From positions 2,587 through 10,500 of the forward strand of contig DMWH01000277.1 of NCBI GenBank assembly GCA_003483345.1: a stretch of DNA of 7,914 nt. The letters run 5' to 3'. The notes below the pieces were generated by a model. That model was not told where the DNA came from. It saw only the letters and a program-made list of their open reading frames with translations, and ran no database searches. Positions 6,424 to 7,914 of the stretch are shown here, one piece after another (position 1 is the stretch's first letter; the number at the start of each line of letters is the position of its first letter). This DNA is from Clostridiales bacterium (GTDB lineage Bacteria; Bacillota; Clostridia; Tissierellales; Sedimentibacteraceae). The position numbers and the translations under genes are program-made.

Positions 6424-6452
6424 TTGACACTGATAGAGGTGCATAATATAAT
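6424..6452 (+). promoter_or_regulatory. perfect-consensus sigma-A promoter for the PilB-like gene
   Basis: TTGACA (6424-6429), a 17-base spacer, then TATAAT (6447-6452) match the housekeeping consensus at all 12 positions. The predicted transcript starts near 6459, giving an untranslated leader of about 57 bases before the ATG at 6516. The leader is A-rich and shows no stable fold by eye. Confidence 0.8.
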
Positions 6453-6515
6453 AAAATTCCTAAACATACAAAATAATTTATAAAAAAACAAAAAAGATGT
6501 AAAAAGAGTGTGTTT

Positions 6516-7914
6516 ATGAATAATATATGCAGCTTTTTAAAGATTGGAGAAATACTGCTATCAAAGAAGGAGATAACACCCGAACAACTGAATGAAGCTT
6601 TGATATTGCAGCCTGCTATTACCAAGAAGCTTGGAGAAATACTGATTGAGAATAATTATATCACAGAAATTACATTAGTAAGGGCATTATCTGAACAGTT
6701 AAAAATAGAAGCAGTTAATTTAGATAATTATTATATAAGCGCTGATGCAACCGGGTTATTGACGGAAAATACAGCCAAAAGGACTTGCTCCATACCGTTG
6801 AAAGTTTGGGAGGACAAAATACTAATTGCAATGGATGATCCTCTGAATATATTTCACATAGAAGATATTGAGGCTGAAACCGGAAAGAAAGTAGAAATTG
6901 TGCTTGCATGTAAATCCCAGATTATTGAATCGATTGAAAAATATATGGGCAGAAGAAATGCAGAAAAAGCAGCTGAGGATTTTGAAAAGGAAAGATTTGC
7001 TGCAGCCGAAGATGCAGGTGAAGATGAAAATATTATAAGCATAAACAATTCACCGGTTGTGAGGCTTATAGATTCATTAATAAGTCAAGCTCTTAAAATG
7101 GGAGCAAGCGACATACATATTGAGCCTATGGAAAACAGTATCAGGGTGAGGGTCAGGGTTGATGGTGATTTGCAGGAAATTCTTACCCCTTCAAAGCATA
7201 CGCAGTCAGCCATAGTAACAAGAGTAAAAATAATAGCAGGAATGAATATTGCTGAAAAAAGACTGCCTCAGGATGGAAGAATTGAAATGAAAATTGATGA
7301 TAAGGTTGTTGATATTCGGATTTCAGTACTTCCAACCGTTTATGGCGAAAAAATAGTTATGCGGATATTAGACAGGGATAATTTTTTAAAGACAAAGGAA
7401 GAGTTAGGTTTCACCAAAAGCAATATGGAAAATTTTAATTCATTATTGGATGTGACAAACGGTATTATTTTGGCGGCAGGTCCTACCGGAAGCGGGAAAA
7501 CTACCACATTGTATGCAGCATTGTATGAGCTTAATAAGCTGAATAAAAATATTATTACAATTGAAGACCCCGTTGAATATAAAATTGAAGGCATAAATCA
7601 GGTCCAGGTCAATACAAAGGCAGGGCTTTTGTTTTCTACAGGCTTGAGGTCCATACTTAGACAGGACCCGAATATAATTATGGTGGGCGAAATCAGGGAT
7701 GAAGTAACGGCTGAAATAGCAGTAAGGGCAGCTATAACAGGTCATATGGTTATTTCAACCATACATACCAATGATGCTGTGTCTACTATTATGCGGCTTA
7801 AGGATATGGGGATTAAAGCGTATCTGATTGCTGCTTCATTAAGAGGAATAGTAGCTCAAAGGTTGGTTAAAAAGGTATGTACCAACTGTAAGGAAGAGTA
7901 TATGGCAAATGAAG
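6516..7914 (+). CDS. PilB/GspE-type ATPase, 3' partial
   Basis: The frame stays open from the ATG at 6516 to the end of the window (466 codons), so the C-terminus is missing. This is an assembly ATPase of a type IV pilus or type II secretion-like system. The N-terminal region (about 8-145) is the MshEN/GspE-N type, with KIGEILLSKKEITPEQLNEA at 9-28 and a second KLGEILIENNYIT unit at 38-50. A charged linker (about 146-175) leads to the ATPase core. Walker A GPTGSGKTT is at 322-330, the acidic ITIEDPVEY at 346-354, Walker B IIMVGEIRD at 387-395, and the His-box TGHMVISTIHTND at 408-420. CTNC (455-458) is the first half of the usual tetracysteine zinc motif; the second half is off the window. 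The Shine-Dalgarno is weak (AAAGAGTG), and an in-frame GTG at 6510 is an alternative start. It is clearly distinct from the CpaF-type ATPase at the start of the window. Confidence 0.93.
   Translation, partial: MNNICSFLKIGEILLSKKEITPEQLNEALILQPAITKKLGEILIENNYITEITLVRALSEQLKIEAVNLDNYYISADATGLLTENTAKRTCSIPLKVWEDKILIAMDDPLNIFHIEDIEAETGKKVEIVLACKSQIIESIEKYMGRRNAEKAAEDFEKERFAAAEDAGEDENIISINNSPVVRLIDSLISQALKMGASDIHIEPMENSIRVRVRVDGDLQEILTPSKHTQSAIVTRVKIIAGMNIAEKRLPQDGRIEMKIDDKVVDIRISVLPTVYGEKIVMRILDRDNFLKTKEELGFTKSNMENFNSLLDVTNGIILAAGPTGSGKTTTLYAALYELNKLNKNIITIEDPVEYKIEGINQVQVNTKAGLLFSTGLRSILRQDPNIIMVGEIRDEVTAEIAVRAAITGHMVISTIHTNDAVSTIMRLKDMGIKAYLIAASLRGIVAQRLVKKVCTNCKEEYMANE

Overview
The window looks like chromosomal DNA from an anaerobic, AT-rich Gram-positive bacterium, most likely a Clostridia-type Firmicute. 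This is inferred from the AT-rich codon choice, strong AGGAGG/GAGGTGA-type ribosome binding sites, sigma-A-like promoters, and a gene (kal) from the anaerobic lysine fermentation pathway. No genus can be named from the sequence alone. All genes lie on the + strand.

Positions 1-3249 are a tightly packed tad (Flp-type pilus) operon. It holds the 3' part of the secretion ATPase tadA/cpaF, the two inner-membrane platform genes tadB and tadC, and a small DUF192 gene whose ATG overlaps the tadC stop codon. A roughly 200-base non-coding gap (3250-3451) follows. It carries a hairpin-forming, MITE-like repeat and a 10-base direct repeat. Next come a long coiled-coil protein with a possible DivIVA-like N-terminus (3452-4504) and a TadG-like membrane-anchored protein (4564-5775). 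Most of the TadG-like protein is a ladder of about 19-residue rungs, each marked by an Asn-Ser pair, and is predicted here to be a beta-helix.

Positions 5776-6299 form a separate one-gene unit. It has a sigma-A-like promoter, a dyad near the predicted transcription start, kal (3-aminobutyryl-CoA ammonia-lyase), and an intrinsic terminator followed by a perfect 14-base palindrome. From 6424 a second pilus unit begins with a perfect-consensus promoter (TTGACA, 17 bases, TATAAT). It drives a PilB/GspE-type ATPase that runs off the end of the window.

The tad genes likely build a motor and platform that exports or assembles pilin. The TadG-like beta-helix protein is a candidate surface or minor-pilin component and the coiled-coil protein a candidate cell-positioning factor; both roles are inference. 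The downstream PilB-like ATPase suggests that a type IV pilus or type II secretion-like locus sits directly beside the tad locus. No Flp major pilin, prepilin peptidase or TadE/TadF gene is visible here. The most unusual items are the Asn-Ser ladder protein, the coiled-coil gene inside the tad cluster, and the isolated kal gene between two pilus units.
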